Positions 23,056 through 36,187 of a stretch of 64,000 nucleotides of DNA are shown here, piece after piece. The notes under the pieces were generated by a model. It was not told the origin of the DNA and searched no databases. It worked only from the letters and a program-made list of their open reading frames with translations. The DNA is from Flaccisagitta enflata (lineage: Eukaryota; Chaetognatha; Sagittoidea; Aphragmophora), in the NCBI GenBank assembly GCA_965153355.1, contig OZ231126.1, positions 88,474,001 through 88,538,000 on the forward strand. The letters are read 5' to 3'. The number at the start of each line of letters is the position of its first letter. The stretch's first letter is position 1. The position numbers were made by a program, and so were the translations under genes.

Positions 23056-26000
23056 TGACAATGAGAATCAAAACAATGTCCCCAAAAAGAATCACAACAA
23101 TGTCCTCAATAAGACTCTCGACAATGTCCTCAATAAGACTCGCAACAATGTCCTCAAAAAGACTCGCAACAATGTCCTCAAAAAGACTCGCTACAATGTC
23201 CTTAATAAGACAATGCCCTCAAAAAAAAATCACGACCATGTCCTTAATAAGAATTTTGATGTTCTCGATAAGAATAATAATGTTTTTAATAAGAAATACG
23301 ATGAGGTCCTCGATAAGAATTACGATGAGGTCCTCAATAAGAATTACGATGAGGTTCGCAAAAAGAATTACGATGAAGTCCTCGATAAGAATTACGATGT
23401 CGTCCTCAATAAGAATTACAATGATGTCCTCGATAAGATTTACGATGATGTCCTCGATAAAAATTACAATGTTGTCCTCGATAATAATTACGATGATGTC
23501 CTTGATAATAATTACGATGATGTCCTCGATAATAATTACGATGATGTCCTCGATAATAATTACGATGATGTCCTCGATAATAATTACGATGATGTCCTCG
23601 ATAATAATTACAATGATGTCCTCGATAATAATTACAATGATGTCCTCGATAATAATTACAATGATGTCCTCGATAATAATTACAATGATGTCCTCGATAA
23701 TAATTACAATGATGTCCTCGATAATAATTACAATGATGTCCTCGATAATAATTACAATGATGTCCTTGATAAGAATTACAATGATGTCCTGGATAAGAAT
23801 TACAATAATGTCCTCGATAAGAATTACGATGATGTCCTCGATAAGAATTACGATGATGTCCTTGATAAGAATTACGATGATGTCTCGATAAGAAGTACAT
23901 GATGTCCTCGATGGTACGATGATGTCCTCGATAAGAATTACGATGATGTTGATAAAATTACGATGTCCTCGATAAGAATTACGATGATGTCCTCGATAAG
24001 AATTACGATGATGTCCTTGATAAGAATTACGATGATGTCCTCAATAAGAATTACGATGATGTCCTCGATAAGAATTACGATGATGTCCTCGATAAGAATT
24101 ACGATGATGTCCTCAATAAGAATTACGATGATGTCCTCGATAAGAATTACGTGATGTCCTCTGATAAGAATTACGATGATGTCCTCGAAAAGAATTACGA
24201 TGATGTCCTCGCTAAGAATTACGATGATGTCCTTGATAAGAATTACGATGATGTCCTCGATAAGAATTAGTGTCTCGATAAGAATTACATGATGTCCTCG
24301 GTAAATTACGATGATGTCCTTGATAAAATTACGATGATGTCCCAGAATTACGATGATGTCCTCATTAAAATTACAATGATGTCCTCAATAAGAATTACAT
24401 GATGTCTCCATAAGATTACGATGATGTCATAAATTGCGATGATGTCCCGATAAAATTACGATGTCTCGATAAATTACGATGATGTCTCGATAAGAATTAC
24501 GATGATGTCCTCGATAAAATTACGATGATGTCCTCGATAAAATTACGATGATGTCCTTGATAAGAATTACGATGATGTCCTTGATAAGAATTACGATGAT
24601 GTCCTCGATAAGAATTACAATGATGTCCTCAATAAGAATTACGATGATGTCCTCAATAAGAATTACGATGATGTCCTCTATAAAATTACGATGATGTCCT
24701 CAATAAGAATTACGATGATGTCCTCAGCCAAGAATTACGATGATGTCCTCAATAAGAATTACGATGATGTCCTCAATAAGAATTACAATGATGTCCTCAA
24801 TAAGAATTACGATGATGTCTCAATAGGAATTACGATGATGTCCTCAATAAGAATTACGATGATGTCCTCAATAAGATTACGATGATGTCCTCAATAAGAA
24901 TTACGATGATGTCCTTAATAAGAATTACGATGATGTCCTCGATAAGAATTACGATGATGTCCTCAATAAGAATTACGATGATGTCCTCGATAAGAATTAC
25001 GATGATGTCCTCAATAAGAATTACGATGACGTCCTCAATAAGAATTACAATGACGTCCTCAATAAGAATTACAATGATGTCCTCAATAAGAATCACAATG
25101 ATGTCCTCAATAAGAATCACAATGATGTCCTCAATAAGAATCACGATGATGTCCTCAATAAGAATCACGATGATGTCCTCAATAAGAATCACAATGATGT
25201 CCTCAATAAGATTCACGATGATGTCCTCAATAAGATTCACGATGATGTCCTCAATAAGATTCATGATGATGTCCTCAATAAGATTCACGATGATGTCCTC
25301 AATAAGATTCACGATGATGTCCTCAGTCAGAATTACAATGATGTCCTCAATGCGAAAAACTATGTCCTCAATGAGACTAACAATGCTGTCCTCAATGAGA
25401 ATAACAGTATTGTCCACAATGAGAATAACAATAATGTCCACAGTGAGAATTACAATAATGTCCACAATAAGAATATCGATGTCCACAATAAGAATATCGA
25501 TGATTTCCACAATGAGAACAACGACTATGTCCTTTATAAGAGTCACAATGATGTCTTCAATAGGCATTACAATTTTCTAAAAAAAGAATCGCAACAATGT
25601 CCTCAAGATAATTGCGACGATGTCCTCAAGTTAATCGCGATGATGTACTCAATATAATTGTGACCACATCCTCAACACAATCACAATGTCCTCGATAAGA
25701 ATTGCAACTATGTCCTCGATAAGAATCACAATGTTGTCCTCATTGAGAGTCAAGCTGAGGTCCTCAATGAGAGTCAAGCTGAGGTCCTCAATGAGAGTCA
25801 CGATGACGTCCTCAATGAGAGTCACGATGATGTCCTCAATGAGAGTCACGATGATGTCCTCAATGAGAGTCACGATGATGTCCTCAATGAGAGTCACGAT
25901 GATGTCCTCAATGAGAGTCACGATGATGTCCTCAATGAGAGTCACGATGATGTCCTCAATGAGAGTCACGACGATGTCCTCAATGAGAGTCACGATGATG

Positions 26001-28731
26001 TCCTCAATGAGAGTCACGATGATGTCCTCAATGAGAGTCACGATGATGTCCTCAATGAGAGTCACGATGATGTCCTCAATGAGAGTCACGATGATGTCCT
26101 CAATGAGAGTCACGATGATGTCCTCAATGAGAATCACGATGATGTCCTCAATGAGAGTCACGATGATGACCTCAATGAGAGTCATGATGTTTTCAATGAG
26201 AGTCACAATGATGTCCTCAGTGAGAGTCACAATGATGTCCTCAGTGAGAGTCACGATGATGTCCTCAATAAGAATCGTGACAATGTCCTCAATAAGGATT
26301 GCAACAATGTCTTTAATAAGAAAAGCATCTATGTCCTCATCATAATCTTGATGATATCTTAAAAAAAGAGTCGCAACAAAGTCTTGAATAAAAGTCACTA
26401 TGACATCCTCAATAAGAATTACGACGATGTCCTCAATAAGAATTACGACGATGTCCTCAATAAGAATTACGATGATGTCCTCAATAAGAATTACGATGAT
26501 GTCCTCAATAAGAATTACGATGATGTCCTCAATAAGAATTACGATGATGTCCTCAATAAGAATTACGATGATGTCCTCAATAAGAATTACGATGATGTCC
26601 TCAATAAGAATTACGATGATGTCCTCAATAAGAATTACGATGATGTCCTCAATAAGAATTACGATGATGTCCTCAATAAGAATTACGATGATGTCCTCAA
26701 TAAGAATTACGATGATGTCCTCAATAAGAATTACGATGATGTCCTCAATAAGAATTACGATGATGTCCTCAATAAGAATTACGATGATGTCCTCAATAAG
26801 ATTACGATGATGTGTCCTCAATAAAAATTGATGATGTCCTCAATAAGAATTACGATGATGTCCTCAATAAGAATTACGATGATGTCCTCAATAAGAATTA
26901 CGATGATGTCCTCAATAAGAATTACGATGATGTCCTCAATAAGAATCACGACAATGTCCTCAATAAGAATCACGACAATGTCCTCAATAAGAATCACGAC
27001 AATGTCCTCAATAAGAATCACGACAATGTCCTCAATAAGAATCACGACAATGTCCTCAATAAGAATCACGACAATGTCCTCAATAAGAATCACGACAATG
27101 TCCTCAATAAGAATCACGACAATGTCCTCAATAAGAATCACGACAATGTCCTCAATAAGAATCACGACAATGTCCTCAATAAGAATCACGACAATGTCCT
27201 CAATAAGAATCACGACAATGTCCTCAATAAGAATCACGACAATGTCCTCAATAAGAATCACCACAATGTCCTCAATAAGAATCACCACAATGTCCTCAAT
27301 AAGAATCACCACAATGTCCTCAATAAGAATCACCACAATGTCCTCAATAAGAATCACCACAATGTCCTCAATAAGAATCACCACAATGTCCTCAATAAGA
27401 ATCACCACAATGTCCTCAATAAGAATCACCACAATGTCCTCAATAAGAATCACCACAATGTCCTCAATAAGAATCACCACAATGTCCTCAATAAGAATAA
27501 CCACAATGTCCTCAATAAGAATAACCACAATGTCCTCAATAAGAATCACGACAATGTCCTCAGTAAGAATCACGACAATGTCCTCAGTAAGAATCACGAC
27601 TATGTCCTCAGTAAGAATCACGACAATGTCCTCAGTAAGAATCACGACAATGTCCTCAATAAGAATCACGACAAGAATTGCGATGTTGTCCTCATTAAGA
27701 AGTGTGATGTTCTCATTAAGAATTGCGACATAGTCCTCAAAGAATCCCAACATTGTCCTCATCAAGAAATGTCATTTAGAATTGCAACGTTGTCCTCATA
27801 AAGAATCGCAATGTCGTCCTCATTAAGAACCACAATGTCATCCTTGTTAAGAGTTACAATGTCGTCCTTGTTAAGAATCACAATGTTGTCCTCGTTATGA
27901 ATCACAACATTATCCTCGTTAAGAATCACAATGTTGACCTCAATAAGAATCACCATTTGACCTCAATAAATATCATGGCATTGTTCTCAATAACAATAAC
28001 GACTTTGTCCTCATTAAAAATGACAATGTTGTCCTCATTAAGAATGACAATGTTGTCCTCATTAAGAATGACAATGTTATCCTCATTAAGAATGACAATG
28101 TTATCCTCTATAAGAATCACAAGGATGTCCTCAAGAATTATGAGGTTGTCCTCAATAAGAATCATGAGGTTGTCCTCAATAAGAATCATGAGGTTGTCCT
28201 CAATAAGAATCATGAGGTTGTCCTCAATAAGAATCATGAGGTTGTCCTCAAAACGAATCATGAGGTTGTCCTCAATACGAATCACGAGGTTGTCCTCAAT
28301 ACGAATCATGAGGTTGTCCTCAATAAGAATCATGAGGTTGTCCTCAATAAGAATCATGAGGTTGTCCTCAATAAGAATCATGAGGTTGTCCTCAATAAGA
28401 ATCATGAGGTTGTCCTCAATAAGAATCATGAGGTTGTCCTCAATAAGAATCATGAGGTTGTCCTCAATAAGAATCATGAGGTTGTCCTCAATAAGAATCA
28501 TGAGGTTGTCCTCAATAAGAATCATGAGGTTGTCCTCAATAAGAATCATGAGGTTGTCCTCAATAAGAATCATGAGGTTGTCCTCAATAAGAATCATGAG
28601 GTTGTCCTCAATAAGAATCATGAGGTTGTCCTCAATAAGAATCATGAGGTTGTCCTCAGTAAGAATCATGAGGTTGTCCTCAATAAGAATCATGAGGTTG
28701 TCCTCAATAAGAATAATGAGGTTGTCCTCAA
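23056..28731. repeat. 24-bp satellite, block A (AATAAGAATTACGATGATGT type)
   Basis: About 230 tandem units of 24 bp, e.g. GATGATGTCCTCAATAAGAA TTAC, with local variant blocks: AATAATTAC about 23480-23760, AATGAGAGTCACGATGATGT 25790-26150, AAGAATTACGATGATGT 26440-26800, AAGAATCACGACAATGT 26940-27240, AAGAATCACCACAATGT 27250-27480, AAGAATCATGAGGTTGT 28140-28720. Because 24 is a multiple of three, two plus frames and one minus frame stay open, producing octapeptide repeats (MMSSIRIT, DDVLNKNY, VILIEDII). I do not regard these as proteins. 24140-24500 is full of one-base indels. Confidence 0.95.
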
Positions 28732-28733
28732 TA

Positions 28734-29066
28734 GCCCACTTTTAAAACACACTTTTTCATAGAAAAGTTCTCTACCGAAGAAATATGACTCAAAATCAAA
28801 CATAGATGGTCCATGAAAAAAATTTGGCCATGGGGCTTCTATAAAGTGTGCCCGCCACTACCCCCATATCCCATAGGAAATGTACAGGAGGATTTTGGTC
28901 TGCAGAGCCTCCTATCTCTTATAATGGGAAATGGGGTTTGTGGCGGACACACTTCATGGAAGCTCCATGGCCAAATTTTTGTCATGGACCATCTATTCTT
29001 ATGATTTTGATTCATATCTCTTCGATAGAGAACTTTTCTATGAAAAAGTGTGTTTTCATGGTGGGC
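28734..29066. mobile_element. 333-bp palindromic MITE inserted in the satellite with TA duplication
   Basis: Arms GCCCAC-TTTTAAAACACACTTTTTC and the inverted GAAAAAGTGTGTTTTCATGGTGGGC pair over about 150 bp each (shared: AGAAAAGTTCTCTA, ATAGATGGTCCATGA, AAATTTGGCCATGG, GTGTG-CCGCCAC). It is flanked by TA on both sides (28732-28733, 29067-29068), with satellite resuming at once. TA duplication and TIRs are typical of Tc1/mariner-type MITEs. Confidence 0.85.
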
Positions 29067-29410
29067 TAGTCCTCAATAAGAATTGTGAGGTTGTCCTCAA
29101 TATGAATCATGAGGTTGTCCTTAATAAGAATCATGAGGTTGTCCTCAATAATAATCATGAGGTTGTCCTCAATAGGAATCACAAGGTTGTCCTCAATAGG
29201 AATCATGAGGTTGTCCTCAGTTAGAATCATGAGGTTGTCCTCCATAAGAATCCCAACGTTGTCCTCAGTAAGAATTACAACGTTATCCTCATTAAAAATC
29301 ATGACATTGTCCTCAGTAAGAACCACAACGAAATTGTCCTCAGAATGAAGTCCTCAGAAAGGATTGAGACGTTGTCTTCAAAAAGGATAGCGACGTTGTC
29401 CTCAGGGGGG
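29067..29410. repeat. 24-bp satellite, continuation right of the MITE
   Basis: Same AATCATGAGGTTGTCCTC units as just left of the insertion, then increasingly variant units that fade out at about 29400. Confidence 0.9.
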
Positions 29411-29566
29411 TACGCAGGGTACCTAAACTTGCGGAAGAATTGATTTCTTTCTTGATTCCCATAGATACAGGTCTAATTAAGTAGAATCCATTGTCAGATC
29501 AATTCAACGGCAACAGAAGTTGGACAAAAGTAAGGTTGAATATGTCAATTAGGAAAGAAAAAAGGC

Positions 29567-29750
29567 CAGATACAGGGCTACCCCAATTGCGTGCAGGTGG
29601 GCAGGGGCAGCGCTGGAGAAGATCACAAAAGAATTTGGGCAAGAGCAGTAGGCTCAAAAAGCTCAGAAACACCGTAAAAGGAAAAAGGGGACCACCGATT
29701 GATGTACCGACATAGTCAGGTGAAGAGAAGCATAGCACGCAACTAAAAAA
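29567..29750 (-). mobile_element. HINE-like element copy, CGCGACT family, degenerate
   Basis: Minus strand: TTTTTTAGTTGCGTGCTATGC at the 5' end (29730-29750), GTCGGTAC core remnants, then TGCCCACCTGCACGCAATTG, GGGGTAGCC-CTGTATC-TGGCC. The subterminal arm is now GCGTGCAATT/GCAACT-like. It lies in the spacer between two satellite blocks. Confidence 0.55.
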
Positions 29751-30035
29751 TATTCATCAGCAATCATCATAACGTACATCAAAAAAGTTGTTCAAAAAAT
29801 TGATGCAAAGAATGGTCAATCAACACTTCTCTACTTTTTCCATACCACTATGATTCAATACCATGGAGAACCATTAGAGACATCAAAGATTAGAGACTGG
29901 CCAAAGCATTTTCTGGTAGTTAATTTTTCGATCTATAAAATAGAGAAAAATGCAAGAAAATCTCAAATTTGCTTGGGAAACAATGCTGGTACCCTAAAAA
30001 AGTCTTTTAAACATCTAAGGCTACATTCATTGTCT
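29751..30035. other. spacer between satellite blocks, nothing recognised
   Basis: AT-rich DNA with no repeat unit and no supported exon. Confidence 0.5.
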
Positions 30036-33000
30036 GGTACTCAGTAAGAATTGCGATGTTGTCCTCAGAAAGAATGGCAATATTTTCCTCAGAATTGCGA
30101 CGATGTCCACTGTAAGAATGGCAATGTTGTCCTCAATAAGCATTGTGACATATTCCTCATTAAGAATCAGAATGCTGTCCTCATTAAGAATCACGGCGTT
30201 GTCCCCATTAAGAATCACACCATTGTCCCCATTAAGAATCACACCATTGTCCCCATTAAGAATCACGACCTTGTCCTCATTAAGAATCACGACGTTGTCC
30301 TCATTAAGAATCACGACGTTGTCCTCATTAAGAATCACGACGTTGTCCTCATTAAGAATCACGACGTTGTCCTCATTAAGAATCACGGCGTTGACTCATT
30401 AAGAATCACGGCATTGACCTCATTAAGAATCACAACATTGTCCTCACAATTCACAACATTGTCCTCATTGAGAATCACGACGTTGTCCTCATTGAGAATC
30501 ACGACGTTGTCCTCATTGAGAATCACGACGTTGTCCTCATTGAGAATCACGACGTTGTCCTCATTGAGAATCACGACGTTGTCCTCATTGAGAATCACGA
30601 CGTTGTCCTCATTGAGAATCACGACCTTGTCCTCATTGAGAATCACGACCTTGTCCTCATTGAGAATCACGACCTTGTCCTCATTGAGAATCACGACCTT
30701 GTCCTCATTGAGAATCACGACCTTGTCCTCATTGAGAATCACGACCTTGTCCTCATTGAGAATCACGACCTTGTCCTCATTGAGAATCACGACCTTGTCC
30801 TCATTGAGAATCACGACCTTGTCCTCATTGAGAATCACGACCTTGTCCTCATTGAGAATCACGACCTTGTCCTCATTGAGAATCACGACCTTGTCCTCAT
30901 TGAGAATCACGACCTTGTCCTCATTGAGAATCACGACCTTGTCCTCATTGAGAATCACGACCTTGTCCTCAGTGAGAATCACGACCTTGTCCTCATTGAG
31001 AATCACGACCTTGTCCTCATTGAGAATCACGACCTTGTCCTCATTGAGAATCACGACCTTGTCCTCATTGAGAATCACGACCTTGTCCTCATTGAGAATC
31101 ACGACCTTGTCCTCATTGAGAATCACGACCTTGTCCTCATTGAGAATCACGACGTTGTCCTCATTAAGAATCACGACGTTGTCCTCATTGAGAATCACGA
31201 CGTTGTCCTCATTGAGAATCACGACGTTGTCCTCATTGAGAATCACGACGTTGTCCTCAGTGAGAATCACGACGTTGTCCTCATTGAGAATCACGACGTT
31301 GTCCTCATTGAGAATCACGACGTTGTCCTCATTGAGAATCACGACGTTGTCCTCATTGAGAATCACGACGTTGTCCTCATTGAGAATCACGACCTTGTCC
31401 TCATTGAGAATCACGACGTTGTCCTCATTGAGAATCACGACGTTGTCCTCATTGAGAATCACGACGTTGTCCTCATTGAGAATCACGATGTTGTCCTCAT
31501 TGAGAATCACGATGTTGTCCTCATTGAGAATCACGACCTTGTCCTCATTGAGAATCACGACCTTGTCCTCATTGAGAATCACGACCTTGTCCTCATTGAG
31601 AATCACGACCTTGTCCTCATTGAGAATCACGACCTTGTCCTCATTGAGAATCACGACCTTGTCCTCATTGAGAATCACGACCTTGTCCTCATTGAGAATC
31701 ACGACCTTGTCCTCATTGAGAATCACGACCTTGTCCTCATTGAGAATCACGACGTTGTCCTCATTAAGAATCACGACGTTGTCCTCATTAAGAATCACGA
31801 CGTTGTCCTCATTAAGAATCACGACGTTGTCCTCATTAAGAATCACGACGTTGTCCTCATTAAGAATCACGACGTTGTCCTCATTAAGAATCACGACGTT
31901 GTCCTCATTAAGAATCACGACGTTGTCCTCATTAATAATCACGACGTTGTCCTCATTAAGAATCACAACGTTGTCCTCATTAAGAATCACGACGTTGTCC
32001 TCATTAAGAATCACGACGTTGTCCTCATTAAGAATCACGACGTTGTCCTCATTAAGAATCACGACGTTGTCCTCATTAAGAATCACGACGTTGTCCTCAT
32101 TAAGAATCACGACGTTGTCCTCATTAAGAATCACGACGTTGTCCTCATTAAGAATCACGACGTTGTCCTCATTAAGAATCACGACGTTGTCCTCATTAAG
32201 AATCACGACGTTGTCCTCATTAAGAATCACGACGTTGTCCTCATTAAGAATCACGGCGTTGTCCTCATTAAGAATCACGGCGTTGTCCTCATTAAGAATC
32301 ACGGCGTTGTCCTCATTAAGAATCACGGCGTTGTCCTCATTAAGAATCACGGCGTTGTCCTCATTAAGAATCACGGCGTTGTCCTCATTAAGAATCACGG
32401 CGTTGTCCTCATTAAGAATCACGGCGTTGTCCTCATTAAGAATCACGACGTTGTCCTCATTAAGAATCACGGCGTTGTCCTCATTAAGAATCACGGCGTT
32501 GTCCTCATTAAGAATCAGGGCGTTGTCCTCATTAAGAATCACGGCGTTGTCCTCATTAAGAATCACGGCGTTGTCCTCATTAAGAATCACGATGTTGTCC
32601 TCATTAAGAATCAGGCGTTGTCCTCATTAAGAATCACGACGTTGTCCTCATTAAGAATCTGGCGTTGTCCTCATTAAAAATCACGACGTTGTCCTCATTA
32701 AGAATCACAACGTTGTCCTCATTAAGAATCAACGTTGTCCTCATTTAGAATCACAACGTTGTCCTCATTAAGAATCACGACGTTGTCCTCATTAAGAATG
32801 AATCACGGCGTTGTCCTCATTAAGAATCGCGACGTTGTCCTCATTAAGAATCTGACGTTGTCCTCAATAAGAATCGCAGCGCTGTCCTCAATAAGAATCA
32901 CGGCGTTGTCCTCATTAATAATCACGACGTTGTCCTCATTAAGAATCACGACGTTGTCCTCATTAAGAATCACGACGTTGTCCTCATTAAGAATCACGAC

Positions 33001-34690
33001 GTTGTCCTCATTAATAATCACGACGTTGTCCTCATTAATAATCACGAGGTTGTCCTCATTAATAATCACGAGGTTGTCCTCATTAATAATCAAGACGTTG
33101 TCCTCATTAGGAATCACGATGTTGTCCTCATTAGGAATCACGACGTTGTCCTCATTAAGAATCACGACGTTGTCCTCATTAAGAATCACGACGTTGTCCT
33201 CATTAAGAATCACGACGTTGTCCTCATTAAGAATCACGACGTTGTCCTCATTAAGAATCACGACGTTGTCCTCATTAAGAATCACGACGTTGTCCTCATT
33301 AAGAATCACGACGTTGACCTCATTAAGAATCACGACGTTGTCCTCATTAAGAATCACGACGTTGTCCTCAATGAGAAGCACGACAATGTCCTCATTAAGA
33401 ATCACGACGTTGTCCTCGTGAAATCACTGACGTTGTCCTCATTAAATTCGCGACGTTGCCCTCATTAAGAATCAAGACATTGTCCTCGTAAAGAACTGCG
33501 AGATTGTCCTCGTTAAGAATCACAACTTTGTCCTCATTAAGAATCACAACATTGTCCTCATTTAGAATCACGACGTTGTCCTCATTAAGAATCGCGGCGT
33601 TGTCCTCGTTAAGAATCGCAGCGTTGTCCTCATTAAGAATCGACGTTGTCTCATTAAGAATCATGACGTTGTCCTCATTAAGAATCACGGCGTTGTCCTC
33701 ATTAAGAATCGGCATTGTCCTCATTAAAATCACAGCGTTTGTCCTCATTAAAATATGACGCTGTCTCATTGAGAATCACGACGTTGTCCTCAATTAGAAT
33801 CACGACGTTGTCCTCATTGAGAATCACGACCTTGTCCTCATTAAGAATCACGACGTTGTCCTCATTAAGAATCACGACGTTGTCCTCATTAAGAATCACG
33901 ACGTTGTCCTCATTAAGAATCACGACGTTGTCCTCATTAAGAATCACGATGTTGTCCTCATTAAGAATCACGACGTTGTCCTCATTAAGAATCACGACGT
34001 TGTCCTCATTAAGAATCACGACGTTGTCCTCATTAAGAATCACGATGTTGTCCTCATTAAGAATCACGACGTTGTCCTCATTAAGAATCACGACGTTGTC
34101 CTCATTAAGAATCACGACGTTGTCCTCATTAAGAATCACGACGTTGTCCTCATTAAGAATCACGACGTTGTCCTCATTAATAATCACGACGTTGTCCTCA
34201 TTAATAATCACGGCATTATTAATCACGATTGTCCTCATTAATAATCACGGCGTTGTCCTCATTAATAATCACGACGTTGTCCTCATTAAGAATCACGACG
34301 TTGTCCTCATTAAGAATCACGACGTTGTCCTCATTAAGAATCACGACGTTGTCCTCATTAAGAATCACGACGTTGTCCTCATTAAGAATCACGACATTGT
34401 CCTCATTAATAATCACGACGTTGTCCTCATTAATAATCACGACGTTGTCCTCATTAATAATCACGACGTTGTCCTCATTAATAATCACGACGTTGTCCTC
34501 ATTAATAATCACGACGTTGTCCTCATTAAGAATCACGACGTTGTCCTCATTAAGAATCACGACGTTGTCCTCATTAAGAATCACGACGTTGTCCTCATTA
34601 AGAATCACGACGTTGTCCTCATTAAGAATCACGACGTTGTCCTTATTAAGAATCACGACTTTGTCCTCATTAAGAATCACAACATTAGGC
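30036..34690. repeat. 24-bp satellite, block B (ATTAAGAATCACGACGTTGT type)
   Basis: About 190 tandem units of CCTCATTAAGAATCACGACG TTGT and near variants. Homogenised stretches: ATTGAGAATCACGACCTTGT 30610-31140 and 31520-31730, ATTAAGAATCACGACG 31760-32230, ATTAAGAATCACGGCG 32250-32580. The array keeps the 24-bp phase without a frame-breaking indel from 30051 to 32630, giving an 859-codon frame of TLSSLRIT octapeptides and, on the minus strand, a 735-codon frame of VILNEDNV octapeptides. No start context, splice signal or non-repeat domain supports translation. Confidence 0.95.
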
Positions 34691-34998
34691 TGAAAGGAAA
34701 CTCGAGAGGAAGAGACGGGGGAGAATCACTTGCTTGGGGTGCTCCCGGTGGGCGGCAAAATGATCACGCGTCATTGAGTCAATGGTTGATTTCGTTGTTG
34801 GTGATCGCATATGAGTTACGATTGTCGCTTAGGTTGAGGACTAAAATTGACCACTCCACTTGCACTGGAGGTTGGGATTGAGTGGTGGTAGTAGCGAGGT
34901 CATTAATAGGCTCTCTCCTTGGCGGACTGGGACAGTGAGGCGCAGTGTTAATGAGAGTCTCGGTTTCGGGATTGTGAGGAGCAGGAAGAGCAGAGAGT
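34691..34998 (-). other. unclassified sequence with an open minus frame
   Basis: Minus-strand frames of 62 and 76 codons overlap here. The one ending 34779 has a hydrophobic start (LLLLLSALPAP) and non-repetitive composition (PVQVEWSILVLNLSDNRNS). A CACTGTCCCAG|TCCGCC 3' splice site and an AATC|GTAACT donor are possible. No family is recognised and an exon is only a guess. Confidence 0.2.
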
Positions 34999-34999
34999 A

Positions 35000-35158
35000 A
35001 AAGAAGCATACATTAAGTATTTCATTCATTCAATAATTTATTCATTCTTAAAAAAACATTCATTCATAAAAACCATTCATTCATAAAAACATTCATTCAT
35101 AAAAGACGTTCATCCAAAGAGGACGCATCGTTGGCCTACTTGGCCTTGTTTTTAATCA
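35000..35158 (+). mobile_element. 3' part of a HINE-like element, CGCATCT/CGCACTT type
   Basis: ATTCATTCAT-rich core followed by AGAGGACGCATCGTTGGCCT and ACTTGGCCTTGTTTTT. The same ATTCATT core and TTGGCCTTGTTT tail occur in the complete copy at 60338-60660. The 5' hairpin was not found. Confidence 0.5.
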
Positions 35159-35362
35159 AATCATTCCCACCTCGAATCAAACTAGCATGAATTATGAAAA
35201 ATGAATATCGATCTGGAACAAACTTGCTTTTCAATTCCCCAATCAAACTGCTCCACCATTTTTTTAGTCGATCTGACACTCCAATTGAACTGGCATGATA
35301 TCTACTCCAAATACTCCTTGGATCTGATCATCATTGCAGTGTACCAAAATATCGACTGTTGT

Positions 35363-35367
35363 TGTTT

Positions 35368-35447
<80 letters not shown>

Positions 35448-35449
35448 GG
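35363..35449. repeat. (TTG)n microsatellite
   Basis: Pure TTG trinucleotides, about 29 units. Confidence 0.97.
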
Positions 35450-35572
35450 GTGAGTTCTAAAAACTACATTACACAATTAAAAGATCGTTCATCTGGGGTC
35501 AATCTCGTTGCAATAGCTCCAACTATCTAGAAATTCGGGCTATTAAAAGATCACACGCACCTAGAATTAGGA

Positions 35573-36187
35573 TCTAACAATGGCCAAAAAAAAAAAACCG
35601 GACACCGCTTATTTCTATCATAACTTGGTGCTGCTTTTGAAAAAGTACATAAAATCTATGACCATTCTAAAGAGCTTCGAAAAATCTTCAATTTGAGTCG
35701 TTGAACGAAATTCTAACTTAAAAACTCTAGAAGTTATGTTAATTTGAAAAAAAAGTATCAAATTGAAATCTGCCAGATATGACGTTTTTTTCTAACTTGA
35801 ATTCATGGACTAAATGTATTTATTTGATTACCATTTCTAAACGGATTGACTCAAAAATGTCTGCTTGGCGCCATTTTGTAGATAATGAGTTGTATTTTCA
35901 TTTTCTCTTAAATTTTTCTTAGTTTCCTTTTGTCAGATATGTTTTATATGCTTTTAAAGACAGAATTACAAGTACAGAATTCCTTTTATTGACAGATTAT
36001 GGGGATGCTCACTTCAAACTGTTGCCATTTCTAAACGATTTGAGCTAAAACTTTCTGCTTGGTCTAGATTTGAAGAACTTTCGAAGATCTTTAAAACGGT
36101 CACTGATTTTTTTGTATTTTCATTGAGACGGAGCCGGTCAATGTCATCAAAAACCGCCATGTCCGGTTTTTTTTTTGCCATTGTTAG
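35573..36187. mobile_element. TIR element, about 615 bp
   Basis: CTAACAATGGCC, a poly-A run and CCGGACA at the left are matched in inverted form by TGTCCGG, a T run and GCCATTGTTAG at the right. Interior phrases (CCATTTCTAAACG...TTGA, GATCTTTAAAACGGTCACTG) resemble parts of 56560-56930 and 61692-62257, pointing to related element interiors. Confidence 0.7.

Noticed and set aside
25649-27801. 390-, 329-, 315- and 301-codon frames in the 24-bp satellite
   Set aside because: Same artefact of a repeat period divisible by three.
30051-32630. 859-codon open frame of TLSSLRIT octapeptides (plus) and its 735-codon minus counterpart
   Set aside because: It is the translation of a 24-bp satellite; both strands are open for the same arithmetic reason and there is no non-repeat domain or splice context.
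23056-34690. CRISPR-like regular repeats
   Set aside because: Units are directly tandem without unique spacers, in animal-type DNA.
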